This document shows positions 25,862 to 34,169 of a stretch of 64,000 nucleotides of DNA, one piece after another; position 1 is the stretch's first letter; every line of letters starts with the position of its first letter. Both the position numbers and the translations under genes were made by a program. The notes beneath the pieces were generated by a model. That model ran no database searches, was not told where the DNA came from, and saw only the letters and a program-made list of their open reading frames with translations. Origin of the DNA: Geochorda sp036562495 (GTDB lineage Bacteria; Bacillota; Limnochordia; Limnochordales; Geochordaceae); contig DATCKA010000104.1 of the NCBI GenBank assembly GCA_036562495.1, forward strand, positions 8,927-72,926, read 5' to 3'.

Positions 25862-26908
25862 CTACCCTTCACGGATGGGGCGAGGGGTATGCTGGGAGCC
25901 CTCGGCACGAGGCCGCAGGCTCAGGCCGGCCGCCACCAGGCCGGCCACCAGCGTCGTGTAGAAGGTCAGCAGTCGCCACGCTCCGACGAAGATGCCGACG
26001 GCCCCGGCGGGAAGGTGAGGCGCCACCATGGCTGCCATGGCCGCCTCCAGGCCGCCCGACGCCCCCGGGGTGGGGATGAGGCTACCCAGCAGCAGGAGGG
26101 GGAATTGAGCGAGCACCAGCACGGGAGCCGGGACCTCGGCGCCCAGGCTGGCGGCCAGCAGGGCGGCCACGGCGAAGAGCAACACGTAGTAGACCAGATA
26201 GGCGGCTCCAACCGTCAGGACGGCCGCGGGGCGGCTCTGCAACACGGTGCGGAGCGCGTCCGCCATTCCGACGAGGAAGCGCCGGGTCTTCATCCGGGCG
26301 GCCCTCACCCGGGCCGCGGCCCTGGGCAGCACCCGCTCGACCCAGGTCAGCAGAGCCTCGACGGGACCGGCAAGCCACTGGATGCGCAACAGCGCGGCGA
26401 CGACGCCCGCCAGTCCTGCGGCGTAGACGAGGATGGCCCACCGGATCGCCGTGCGTATCGCCGGCAGCCCGGGCAGGGGCAACGGGCTGAAGAGGACGGC
26501 CGCCGAGACCAGAAGCAGGACGCTCTGGTTGATGATGCCCGTGGCGGTCACCGCGGCCATGGCCGCGGCGTAGGGGACGGAGGCCTCCTTGGAGAGCACC
26601 GCTGCCTCTGCCGGGCCGCCCCCGCCCGCGAACGGCGTCAAGCCGGACATCATCGTGCCCACCAGCGAGGCCTTTAGGGACGTGAGAAGCGACGGCCGGT
26701 AGCCCAGGGCCCGCGCCAGCACCCACGTTCGAAGGCCTCCCACCGTGCATGCCCCGACGACCAGGGCCAGAGCCCCGGCGATGGTGAGGGGGCGCAGGGC
26801 GGTCAGGTGACGCCAGCTCTCGGGGCGCCAGGTCAGGCCCACCAACGCGGCCAGGGTGACGGCGGTCAACAACGTCGCGATGAGTAGATTGCGCCGTACG
26901 GATGGCAT
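25862..26908 (-). CDS. Flippase-like integral membrane protein (UPF0104/LPG synthase TM family)
   Basis: A 348-residue protein with about eight to nine hydrophobic segments. The family signature region is present: LKASLVGTMMSGLTPFAGGGGPAEAA (here seen around residues 79-104) and a C-terminal PTPGASGGLEAAM. This domain is shared by the membrane part of lysylphosphatidylglycerol synthases and by stand-alone putative lipid-linked flippases. There is no soluble aminoacyl-transfer domain, so a transport or flipping role is the better guess. It sits between the coaX relic and an amidase gene. Confidence 0.8.
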   Translation of the reverse strand: MPSVRRNLLIATLLTAVTLAALVGLTWRPESWRHLTALRPLTIAGALALVVGACTVGGLRTWVLARALGYRPSLLTSLKASLVGTMMSGLTPFAGGGGPAEAAVLSKEASVPYAAAMAAVTATGIINQSVLLLVSAAVLFSPLPLPGLPAIRTAIRWAILVYAAGLAGVVAALLRIQWLAGPVEALLTWVERVLPRAAARVRAARMKTRRFLVGMADALRTVLQSRPAAVLTVGAAYLVYYVLLFAVAALLAASLGAEVPAPVLVLAQFPLLLLGSLIPTPGASGGLEAAMAAMVAPHLPAGAVGIFVGAWRLLTFYTTLVAGLVAAGLSLRPRAEGSQHTPRPIREG

Positions 26909-26914
26909 CCGCGG

Positions 26915-27195
26915 TCATCGCCCCTGTTGCCGCTCGAGCACCGATCGAAAGCCGACCAGGGTCAGGACGTGATTGACCCCCTCGTTGGTCTGGCGGAGAT
27001 GCCGACGCCCGGGGCGATGGCGCCGCCGAGGTAGCGCCGCCGGGCGTCGACCACGTCGAAGGTCGTGGCGTTGCCGAAGCCGATCCCCACCACTGGCGCC
27101 CTGTACAGGGGCCGCCACCAGTGTTGCGTCAGGCGGTCCCCCTCGAAGACGCCGACTCCCGTGGTAGTATTGCCGACATCGATGACGCGGAGCAA
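26915..27195 (-). pseudogene. Relic of type III pantothenate kinase (coaX)
   Basis: Minus-strand pieces of CoaX remain in order but far apart in a normal 255-residue protein: the N-terminus VIDVGNTTTGVGVFEGDRL, then directly GFGNATTFDVVD with YLGGAIAPGVGIS, then, in another frame, a C-terminal-like VLTLVGFRSVLER. About two thirds of the protein, including most of the pantothenate and dimer regions, is deleted and at least one frameshift occurred. A working pantothenate kinase must be encoded elsewhere. The 5' end overlaps no other gene. Confidence 0.65.
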
Positions 27196-27300
27196 AGGCG
27201 CGCGCCTCCTCGGCGGGGGTGGCCACGGTTTGCTCGACGGCCATGCTCGCCTTAGAATCTTGCAGGGCGCCGTCACGACGCGTCCTGGAGATGGTCGGCC

Positions 27301-27744
27301 GTGGTCAGCCTGAGAGAGTTTCGCAGGATGGTGGCGGAGGCCCTGGATCGACTACCGCCTGAGTTGCTGGAGGGCCTCGACGGCGGGGTGCTGGTCCTGG
27401 AGGAGGCACGCCGTCACGGGGACTCCCTGCCCGACGTCTACATCCTGGGGGAGTACGTGAACGACCCCCACGGCCTGGGCCGTTACATCGTCTTATATTA
27501 TGGGTCGTTTCGGGCCACCCTGGGAGATGCAGACGTGAAAGCGCTGCGACACGAGATCGACGTGACGATCCGCCACGAGCTCCGCCATCACCTCGAGAGC
27601 CTGGCGGGGGTCGACGACCTGGACGAGGAGGACTGGCGAGAGCTGCAAGCCTGGCGGGCCGAGGCGCGGCTCCGGCGCCTTGGCTTGCGCAGGGGAGGCA
27701 GCGCCCCGCGACGTCTGCGATGGCCCGGCCGGGGCCATACTTGA
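27301..27744 (+). CDS. Small zincin-like metallopeptidase family protein
   Basis: A 147-residue protein of the MMP-like/Zincin_1 type. It contains the zinc motif HELRHH (an HExxH variant reading HELRHHL) preceded by EIDVTI, and an N-terminal LPPELLEGLDGGVLVLEE segment. Homologues are small cytoplasmic proteins of unknown substrate found in many Firmicutes and Actinobacteria. The C-terminus is Arg-rich. GTG start. It stands alone between the coaX relic and the second LacI gene. Confidence 0.75.
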   Translation: MVSLREFRRMVAEALDRLPPELLEGLDGGVLVLEEARRHGDSLPDVYILGEYVNDPHGLGRYIVLYYGSFRATLGDADVKALRHEIDVTIRHELRHHLESLAGVDDLDEEDWRELQAWRAEARLRRLGLRRGGSAPRRLRWPGRGHT

Positions 27745-27778
27745 AAAAAGCTGTGGCATCGGTAACAATCTTGTAACA
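27741..27778 (+). promoter_or_regulatory. Possible promoter and GTAACA direct repeat upstream of lacI-type gene
   Basis: TTGAAA and, 16 bases later, TAACAA could form a weak sigma-A-type promoter. Two copies of GTAACA are spaced 11 bases apart, one helical turn, as in direct-repeat operators. The remaining leader to 27984 is about 200 bases, has no gene I can support, and ends with an AAAGGAG ribosome site. Confidence 0.3.
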
Positions 27779-27984
27779 CGGAAAGGGTAGTCAAGAGTCG
27801 AGGCCGAGAGGACCAAGTGGGGCGGTCAGACGGGCCGCCCTCTTCAACGAGGTTAGTGGGACGAAAAACGACCTGCCGGGACGCGAGCAGCAGAGGCTCT
27901 GACTCCCTGGCGGGTAGGCGAGACCGGCTGGCGTGCAGTCGCCTCGACCGGATCGCACCAAGCAGCCAAAGGAGCTGAGGTAGT

Positions 27985-29070
27985 ATGCCGCGACGCAAGC
28001 GCAACCAGCCCGGTGCCGCGAGGCCGGTGACCCTGGACGATGTGGCCAAGGCGGCTGGCGTCTCCAAGGCGACGGTCTCACGGGTCATCAACGGCAAGTC
28101 GTGCGTGAGGCCCCACGTGCGCGAGCGCGTGCTCAAGGCCGTGCGCAAGCTCAACTACCACCCCAATGCCGTGGCGAGAGCCCTGGCCACCCGTCGCACC
28201 GGCCAGGTGGGGCTCTTGTTGGCCCTGCCGTCGTCCATGCCCGGATACGGCCTGGGGCTCATCCAGGGCATCGAAGCGGTGCTGCGGCGAGAGCAGATGC
28301 ACCTGGTGCTCCATGTCATGGATGCCCAGCAGGCTCAGTGGGATCCGCCCTCGTCGGTGACCCAGCGGCAGGTCGACGGCCTCATCGTCGGCGGTGACCT
28401 GCGGGGGGCCGACTGGCTCAAGGATCTGGCGAGCGAGCGCATGCCGGTGGTGGTGCTGGGTGACGAGTATCCCGAGGGTCTCGCCTTGAGCGCGGTGACC
28501 CTGGACTGGATGACGCCCTCCTCGCAGGCGGTGGAGCGGCTGGTGGCAGCCGGCCACCGACGCATCGGCGCCATCATCCCCGGCGGACGCTGGGGCGATC
28601 AGGTGCGGGGCGGCATCGAGCGCGCCCTGCAGGCAGCCGGCCTGGGCCCCGAGGCCGCCGTCGTGGTCAAGGTGGAGACCAGCGAGCTCAAGAACGGGAC
28701 GGCCCACGCGGCGGGCTACGACGCGATGCGCCGCATCCTGGAGCGGGCTCCGACGGCCCTTTACGTCGCCCACGAGGCGCTGGTGCCCGGCGTCCTGCAT
28801 GCGCTGAAGGAGGCACGGTTGGCGGTGCCCCAGGACCTGGCGCTGGTCGTCTGGGGTCATGGTTCTTCCGGCGAGCAGGCCATGAGCCTGACCGCCGTCA
28901 CCGTCAACCGCGAGCAGATGGGACGCATGGCAGCCCTGATGCTGCTGGACCTGCTGAAGGACCCCTCCAGGCCGCCGGTGCAGCTGGCCATCACCCCGAG
29001 CCTGGTGGTGAGGGAGAGCTGCGGGACGCGAGAGCGTCCGGCCCCGCGGGCAGCCTACTCGCTGGCGTGA
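27985..29070 (+). CDS. LacI-family transcriptional regulator
   Basis: A 361-residue LacI/GalR regulator. HTH: VTLDDVAKAAGVSKATVSRV with the hinge NYHPNAVARALATRRT, then the sugar-binding domain with GLLLALPSS and a C-terminal MLLDLLKDP segment. An effector-binding domain segment usually reading GxDD is replaced by VVWGHGSSGEQ. No transporter lies beside it; the next gene is a phosphohexomutase, so it may act on distant targets or as a global carbon regulator. Confidence 0.88.
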   Translation: MPRRKRNQPGAARPVTLDDVAKAAGVSKATVSRVINGKSCVRPHVRERVLKAVRKLNYHPNAVARALATRRTGQVGLLLALPSSMPGYGLGLIQGIEAVLRREQMHLVLHVMDAQQAQWDPPSSVTQRQVDGLIVGGDLRGADWLKDLASERMPVVVLGDEYPEGLALSAVTLDWMTPSSQAVERLVAAGHRRIGAIIPGGRWGDQVRGGIERALQAAGLGPEAAVVVKVETSELKNGTAHAAGYDAMRRILERAPTALYVAHEALVPGVLHALKEARLAVPQDLALVVWGHGSSGEQAMSLTAVTVNREQMGRMAALMLLDLLKDPSRPPVQLAITPSLVVRESCGTRERPAPRAAYSLA

Positions 29071-29100
29071 GTTCGCGAGCCTCGCAAGCGTGACGGACGA

Positions 29101-29129
29101 CGGGGCGGCGCACGAGAGGCGCCGCCCCG
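29101..29129 (+). terminator. Strong hairpin after the second lacI-type gene
   Basis: CGGGGCGGCGC and GCGCCGCCCCG pair over 11 bases around ACGAGAG, starting 31 bases after the stop. Only a short CTCGTTG follows, so it is a candidate terminator without a classic U-run. Confidence 0.55.
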
Positions 29130-29260
29130 CTCGTTGCCGGCGGGCGTCCCTGTTCGCAGGGCATCGCCCGTTGGTGAAGAAGGGATCGGACCTGCCGGTT
29201 GCCGTCGGGCCGCCCTTGGAGCGTCGGCGGACAGGCCGGCACACAGGGAGGTGCGCCGTC

Positions 29261-30703
29261 GTGTCCATCCGGTTCGGCACCGACGGGTGGCGAGCCATCA
29301 TCGCCGATCAGTTCACGTTCGCCAACGTCCGGCTGGTGGCCCAGGCCATCGCCGATTACCTGAGGGAGGCCGGTCTGGACCGGCGGGAGGTGCTGGTCGG
29401 CTACGATACCCGTTTCATGGCCGAGCACTTTGCCGACGAGGTGGCGTCGGTCCTGGCCGGCAACGGCATCGCGGTAGGCCTGGCCACTGCCGACGTGCCG
29501 ACGCCGGCTCTGGCCTATGCGGTGGTGCACCAACGCGCGGCGGGTGCGGTGATGCTGACCGCCAGCCACAACCCGCCTGCCTACCTGGGCATCAAGTTCA
29601 TCCCCGAATACGGCGGGCCCGCCCAGACCGACGTCACCGCCGCCATCGAGCAGCACATCCAGCGTCTGCTGCGGGAGACGGCCGGCGGGCAGATGGCGAT
29701 CCGCACCCTCGATCTCGCGCAAGCCCGGCGTCAGGGGCTCGTGCAGCCCATCGAGCCGCGGCTGGAGTACCTGGAGCACGTCGTCGGGGTGGTGGGCACC
29801 GCCCCGCTGCCGCGCCGGGTCGAGGTCGTCTACGACGCCATGTACGGGACCGGACGGGACTACGTGCCCGAGGCCCTCGAGAGCCTCGGCGTGCGGGCCC
29901 ATCCCCTCCACGCGGTGAGGGATCCGCTATTCGGTGGGGGCGCCCCGGAGCCGACCGGTGAGCACCTGGAGGAGCTGGTCCATGCGGTGCGCCGCCGCCC
30001 GGGCTGCCTGGGGATTGCCACCGACGGGGACGCCGATCGCTTCGGCGTCGTCGACGAGGATGGGACCTACCTGTCGGCCAACCAGGTGCTGACCGTGGTG
30101 GCCGACTACCTGCTGCGGGTGCGGGGCATGCGGGGCAGCGTGGTGCGTACCGTGGCCACCACCCACCGCCTCGATGCGCTGGCGGCTGAGCACGGGGTCG
30201 CGCTGCACGAGGTGCCGGTCGGTTTCAAGCACGTCGCTGCGGTCATGCGGCGTGAGAGCGTGACCCTGGGGGGCGAGGAGAGCGGCGGGCTCAGCATCGC
30301 AGGGCACATCCCGGAGAAGGACGGCATCCTGGCGGTGCTGCTGGTCACCCGCATCTGGGCCGAGAGCGGCCAGCCCCTCTCCCGTCTGCTGTCGTCCATC
30401 CACGAGCGGGTGGGGCCCGCCTATAGCCGGCGCGTCGACATGCCGGCGCGCGAAGAGCACAAGCGCCGGGTGCTGGAGCGACTGGCGTTGCACCCCCCCG
30501 AGCGGTGGGCCGGCCGCCGGGTCGAGCGGGTCTCGTCGCTGGACGGCGTCAAGGTGTTGCTGGAGGGGGGCGCCTGGTGGCTGCTGCGGGCCTCGGGCAC
30601 GGAGCCCCTGATGCGGCTCTATCTCGAGGCACCCGAGCAGGGACTCCTGGACCGGATGGAGCAGGAGGTGCGGGCCGAGCTGGAGCGGCTGGCCGCAGGC
30701 TGA
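29261..30703 (+). CDS. Phosphoglucomutase/phosphomannomutase family protein
   Basis: A 480-residue alpha-D-phosphohexomutase. It begins RFGTDGWRA, has the phosphoserine loop TASHNPP (Ser102), the Mg loop DGDADR (255-260), the sugar-binding GGEESGG loop, and the C-terminal phosphate loop RASGTEPLMR. The enzyme interconverts sugar 1- and 6-phosphates; glucose versus mannose specificity is not clear. I placed the start at a GTG with GGGAGG nine bases upstream; the longer frame overlaps the terminator. Followed by rlmH. Confidence 0.9.
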   Translation: MSIRFGTDGWRAIIADQFTFANVRLVAQAIADYLREAGLDRREVLVGYDTRFMAEHFADEVASVLAGNGIAVGLATADVPTPALAYAVVHQRAAGAVMLTASHNPPAYLGIKFIPEYGGPAQTDVTAAIEQHIQRLLRETAGGQMAIRTLDLAQARRQGLVQPIEPRLEYLEHVVGVVGTAPLPRRVEVVYDAMYGTGRDYVPEALESLGVRAHPLHAVRDPLFGGGAPEPTGEHLEELVHAVRRRPGCLGIATDGDADRFGVVDEDGTYLSANQVLTVVADYLLRVRGMRGSVVRTVATTHRLDALAAEHGVALHEVPVGFKHVAAVMRRESVTLGGEESGGLSIAGHIPEKDGILAVLLVTRIWAESGQPLSRLLSSIHERVGPAYSRRVDMPAREEHKRRVLERLALHPPERWAGRRVERVSSLDGVKVLLEGGAWWLLRASGTEPLMRLYLEAPEQGLLDRMEQEVRAELERLAAG

Positions 30704-30728
30704 CGGCCCCGCCCGGCATCCCTGCGCG

Positions 30729-31208
30729 GTGGCGCACATCTGGATCGTGGCCGTGGGGCGCATGCGCCAGCGGGGCCTCGCCGAGGTCGTGGACACGTAC
30801 GTGGAGCGCACGGCGCGGCTGGGGTTGCCCGTGCGGGTGGTCGAGGTCCGGGAGGGCGGGCCGGCCCGGGGTGCCACCGACCCCGCCGTCGTGATCAAGG
30901 AGGAGGGCCGACGGCTGGAGGCCGTCTCCCTTCCGTCACGCGCGTGGAGGGTCGCGCTGGACGAGAGGGGCTGGCTGCCCGAGGGGAGCCAGGCCTTCGC
31001 CCGCTGGTTGGAGCAGCGGCTGGCCACGGCTGACGTGGCCTTCTTGGTGGGGGGCGCCTGGGGACTGGACGCCGAGCTGGTGGAGCGGTGTGACGAGCGG
31101 CTCTCCCTGTCGCCGCTGACGATGGCGCACGAGCTGGCTCGGGTGGTCCTGGCCGAGCAGCTCTACCGTGCCGCCACCCTGTGGCGGGGGGTGCACTACC
31201 ACAAGTAG
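30729..31208 (+). CDS. rlmH: 23S rRNA (pseudouridine1915-N3)-methyltransferase RlmH
   Basis: A 159-residue SPOUT methyltransferase. Typical features: IWIVAVGRMR at the N-terminus, LDERGWLPEGSQAFA, the knot-forming FLVGGAWGLD and the C-terminal YRAATLWRGVHYHK. It methylates Psi1915 in helix 69 of 23S rRNA in 70S ribosomes. Length matches the family. The N-terminal GTG start lies 25 bases after the phosphohexomutase gene. Confidence 0.9.
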   Translation: MAHIWIVAVGRMRQRGLAEVVDTYVERTARLGLPVRVVEVREGGPARGATDPAVVIKEEGRRLEAVSLPSRAWRVALDERGWLPEGSQAFARWLEQRLATADVAFLVGGAWGLDAELVERCDERLSLSPLTMAHELARVVLAEQLYRAATLWRGVHYHK

Positions 31209-31254
31209 CCCCACCACGTGCGTCGCCGCACGGCCGAGCCCCGGCGTGGTCGCA

Positions 31255-31284
31255 TTGATCGAGTGCACGCAAGCACGTTATAAT
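31255..31284 (+). promoter_or_regulatory. Sigma-A-type promoter of rex
   Basis: TTGATC (31255-31260), an 18-base spacer and a perfect TATAAT (31279-31284) precede rex by 71 bases. A GTGC...GCAC inverted repeat sits in the spacer. I did not find a canonical Rex box (TTGTTAA-type palindrome). Confidence 0.65.
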
Positions 31285-31355
31285 GACCCAGCACGCTACG
31301 GTTCGAGATTCTGCGCCCTTTTCCTCGCCTGCCTTGCGAACGGGGGTGAGTCCCG

Positions 31356-32006
31356 ATGGCCACGATGCGCTGGAAGAAGATCTCCGACGCAGTGGTGAGG
31401 CGCCTGCCGCTGTACCTGCGCGTCCTGGAAGAGGCGTATCAAAGCGGCGACGTCAAGCTGATGTCCTCCCAGGAGCTGGGGGAGCGGGCCGGGGTGAGCC
31501 CCGCGCTGGTTCGCAAGGACCTGGCATGGTTCGGCGAGTTCGGCAAGCAAGGGGTAGGCTACGAGGTCCGCTACCTGCGGGAGGAGCTCCGCAAGATCCT
31601 CAACCTCGACCGGGAGATCCGGCTGGCGGTCATCGGGATGGGTAGCCTCGGCCATGCCCTCGTTCGCTACAACCAGCAGCGCTACCGCGAAGACCAACAC
31701 TTCAGCCTGCACATCGTGGCGCTCTTCGACAACGACCCTGCCAAGATCAACACCCAGGTCGATGGCCTGATGATCCACCCCATCGACGCCCTCGCCGAGG
31801 TGACGCGTCGGGAGGGGCTACAGATGGCCATCGTGACGGTGCCGGCCTCGGCGGCCCAGCAGGTGGTGGACCGGTGCGTCGAAGCGGGGATCCGCGCCAT
31901 CCTCAACTTCGCCCCGGCCAAGCTGACGGTGCCCGAGGGCGTCCACCTGGCCAACGCCGATGTCAGCCTGGAGCTGCAGCGGTTGGCCTACTACCTCGGC
32001 GAGTGA
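31356..32006 (+). CDS. rex: Redox-sensing transcriptional repressor Rex
   Basis: A 216-residue Rex protein. The N-terminal winged helix includes VKLMSSQELGERAGVSPALV and RKDLAWFGEFGKQGVGY, then a Rossmann fold with GMGSLGHAL that reads the NADH/NAD+ ratio, and a C-terminal swapped helix. Rex represses fermentative and respiratory genes when NADH is low. It is followed by menG and hepT, both needed for menaquinone, which suits respiratory control. Confidence 0.95.
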   Translation: MATMRWKKISDAVVRRLPLYLRVLEEAYQSGDVKLMSSQELGERAGVSPALVRKDLAWFGEFGKQGVGYEVRYLREELRKILNLDREIRLAVIGMGSLGHALVRYNQQRYREDQHFSLHIVALFDNDPAKINTQVDGLMIHPIDALAEVTRREGLQMAIVTVPASAAQQVVDRCVEAGIRAILNFAPAKLTVPEGVHLANADVSLELQRLAYYLGE

Positions 32007-32028
32007 GGGGCGGCGAGGCCTGACGGTG

Positions 32029-32814
32029 GTGAGGCGGCGAGGGGCGGGCGGCGGCGCGGCGCTGACGCTGGACAAGCTGGGTGTACCCAAGGACCGCGAG
32101 GGCCGCGAACGCTACGTGCGCGAGATGTTCGACAGCATCTCGCACCGGTACGACCTGCTCAATCGCCTGCTCAGCTTCGGACAAGACGTGCTATGGCGCA
32201 AGGCCGCCGCCGCCCTGGCCTGCGGCGATGGGGTGGGGCACGTGCTGGACGTCGCCACCGGGACGGGCGACCTGGCCCTGGAGGTGGCGAGGCGGCTGGG
32301 GCCCCACGGGTCGGTGGTGGGGGTCGACTTCGCACTGGGCATGATGAAGGTAGGCGTGGCCAAGATCGAGCGAGAGGGCATGGCGGCGAGGGTGCGGATG
32401 GTGGGTGGCAACGGTCTGGCCCTGCCATTCGCGGACGGCGCCTTCGATGCGGCCACGACCGCCTTCGCGGCCCGCAACGTGGCGGACCTTTTGGGCTTCT
32501 TCAGAGAGCTGCGCCGGGTCGTACGGCCGGGTGGCCGGGTGGTCTGCCTCGAGCTGTCGCACCCCTCCCCCGCCCTCTGGCGGTGGCTTTACGAGCTCTA
32601 CTTCTACCATGCCGTGCCCCGGATCGGGCGGCTCTTCATCGGTCGCTCGGGACCTTACGAGTACCTGCCGGGCTCGTTGACCGACTTCCCCGATCCGGAT
32701 CGCCTCGCCACGGTGATGGCCGCCGCAGGCCTGACCAGGGTGCAGTACCGCCTCAAGCTGGGCGGCATCGCTGCCATCCACGTCGGGGAGGTGCCCCAGG
32801 CTGCAGACGGTTGA
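32029..32814 (+). CDS. menG: Demethylmenaquinone methyltransferase (MenG/UbiE)
   Basis: A 261-residue SAM-dependent methyltransferase. It has the UbiE motifs FDSISHRYDLLNRLLSFGQD, DVATGTGDLALEVA (SAM site), AFAARNVADL and the C-terminal GPYEYLPGSLTDFPD. It does the last step of menaquinone synthesis. Two adjacent GTGs at 32026 and 32029 are possible starts after a GCGAGG site; the longer open frame overlaps rex. It overlaps the prenyl synthase start. Confidence 0.92.
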   Translation: MRRRGAGGGAALTLDKLGVPKDREGRERYVREMFDSISHRYDLLNRLLSFGQDVLWRKAAAALACGDGVGHVLDVATGTGDLALEVARRLGPHGSVVGVDFALGMMKVGVAKIEREGMAARVRMVGGNGLALPFADGAFDAATTAFAARNVADLLGFFRELRRVVRPGGRVVCLELSHPSPALWRWLYELYFYHAVPRIGRLFIGRSGPYEYLPGSLTDFPDPDRLATVMAAAGLTRVQYRLKLGGIAAIHVGEVPQAADG

Positions 32815-33775
32815 GCAGCGCATACGAGACTATCTGGGGGAGGCCCTGGGGCAGGTCGAGCGGCTCCTGCAGGAAGTGCTGGCCGCCACCGAGCCGCTGG
32901 CGGCCAAGACCTCCTTGCACCTGCTCCACGCGGGCGGCAAGCGCATCCGGCCGGTCGTGACGCTGCTGGCGGGAAGGGTCTTCGGCGCGCCGGACGAGGC
33001 GGTGGTACCCATCGCGGCAGCCGCCGAGATGATCCACATGGCCACCCTCGTGCACGACGATGTCATCGACGGGGCACGGAGCCGGCGGGGCCGACCCACC
33101 GTCAACGCCATCTGGGGCGACTACCCGGCCGTGTTGACGGGCGACTTCATGCTGGCCCGGGCGATGAGCATCATCGTGGACCACGGGCACCCGCGCGTGC
33201 TCAAAGTGATGTCCGACATGATCTTCGAGATGTGCGAGGGCGAGATCGCCCAGCACGAGGCCAAGGGTCGCCTGGACCTGACCGAGCAGGAGTACCTGCG
33301 TCGCATCGGCAAGAAGACGGCCCGCTTCTTCCAGGCGTGCTCGGAGAGCGGGGCGTTGCTGGCCGGGGCCTCACCGGCCCACGTGCGGGCCATGGGGCAG
33401 TTCGGCTACAATCTAGGCATGGCCTTCCAGGTGGTCGACGACCTGCTGGACATGACCGGCGACGAGCGCACCATGGGCAAGCCGGTGGGCTCCGACCTCG
33501 CGCAGGGCGTGCTGACCTTGCCCGTCATCTACCTGCTCCAGCGAGAGGAGTACCGGGACCGGGTGGCCAGCCGGTTGCAGGTGCTCCCCCCATCCCCCCA
33601 GGACATCCAGGCCATCCTGCAACTGGTGCGCCAAAACGGCGCGCTCCACTACACGCAGGAGGTCGCCTGGCAGTACGCCCGCAAGGCCATGGAGTCGCTG
33701 GCGGCGATCCCGCCGGGCGAGGCCTCCGACCTGCTCCGGGAGATGGTGGGGGCGCTCGGTACCCGGAGCCGGTAG
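32801..33775 (+). CDS. hepT: Long-chain polyprenyl diphosphate synthase (HepT-like)
   Basis: A trans-isoprenyl synthase that would make the menaquinone side chain. The first Asp motif HDDVIDG and second VDDLLDMTGD are clear, with GGKRIRP and the GEIAQHEAKG region between. Family members are about 320 residues with a first helix before the KTSLHLLHAGGKR segment. The frame to restore that helix has no ATG, GTG or TTG; only a CTG at 32801, nine bases after GGGGAGG, gives the full 324 residues. The conservative choice is GTG at 32876 (299 residues), which loses most of helix one. Confidence 0.85.
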   Translation: MQTVEQRIRDYLGEALGQVERLLQEVLAATEPLAAKTSLHLLHAGGKRIRPVVTLLAGRVFGAPDEAVVPIAAAAEMIHMATLVHDDVIDGARSRRGRPTVNAIWGDYPAVLTGDFMLARAMSIIVDHGHPRVLKVMSDMIFEMCEGEIAQHEAKGRLDLTEQEYLRRIGKKTARFFQACSESGALLAGASPAHVRAMGQFGYNLGMAFQVVDDLLDMTGDERTMGKPVGSDLAQGVLTLPVIYLLQREEYRDRVASRLQVLPPSPQDIQAILQLVRQNGALHYTQEVAWQYARKAMESLAAIPPGEASDLLREMVGALGTRSR

Positions 33776-33902
33776 GCCCTTTCCCTGCCGCAAACCGGCA
33801 AGAGGAGGGGCGGCCCCTCGCTTCGAAGGGTCCTCATCCGGCCCGCATGTGCCGCCGGCGAGGCCGAGCCTGGAAAGCGTGGGGAGATGAGCGCGACCTG
33901 CC

Positions 33903-34169
33903 ATGTTTAACATCGGTCCTGCCGAGCTGCTGGTCATCCTGCTCCTGGCTCTCATCATCTTCGGACCCGGCAAGCTGCCCGAGGTAGGACGGGCACTGGG
34001 GCGCACCATCAACGAGTTCCGTCGGGCGACCCAGGAGCCCACCGAGCGCGGCGAGCCCTCGTCGACCGGTTCGCCGAGCACCGGACGTCCATCCGAGAAG
34101 GCGGCGTCGACCAGCGGGCCCCGATCGGAGCCGGCGCGAAGCGATGCCGGCAGCACGAACGGTGCGTGA
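33903..34169 (+). CDS. tatA: Sec-independent translocase protein TatA
   Basis: An 88-residue protein: one N-terminal membrane helix (about 6-20, AELLVILLLALIIFG), the FGPGKLPEVGRALG hinge and amphipathic helix, then a hydrophilic Ser/Glu/Pro tail. It polymerises to form the Tat pore for folded proteins. It overlaps tatC by 26 bases. Confidence 0.93.
   Translation: MFNIGPAELLVILLLALIIFGPGKLPEVGRALGRTINEFRRATQEPTERGEPSSTGSPSTGRPSEKAASTSGPRSEPARSDAGSTNGA

Noticed and set aside
31209..31355. Rex autoregulatory operator
   Set aside because: A TTGTTAA-like palindrome is absent; only a short GTGC/GCAC repeat is seen in the promoter spacer.
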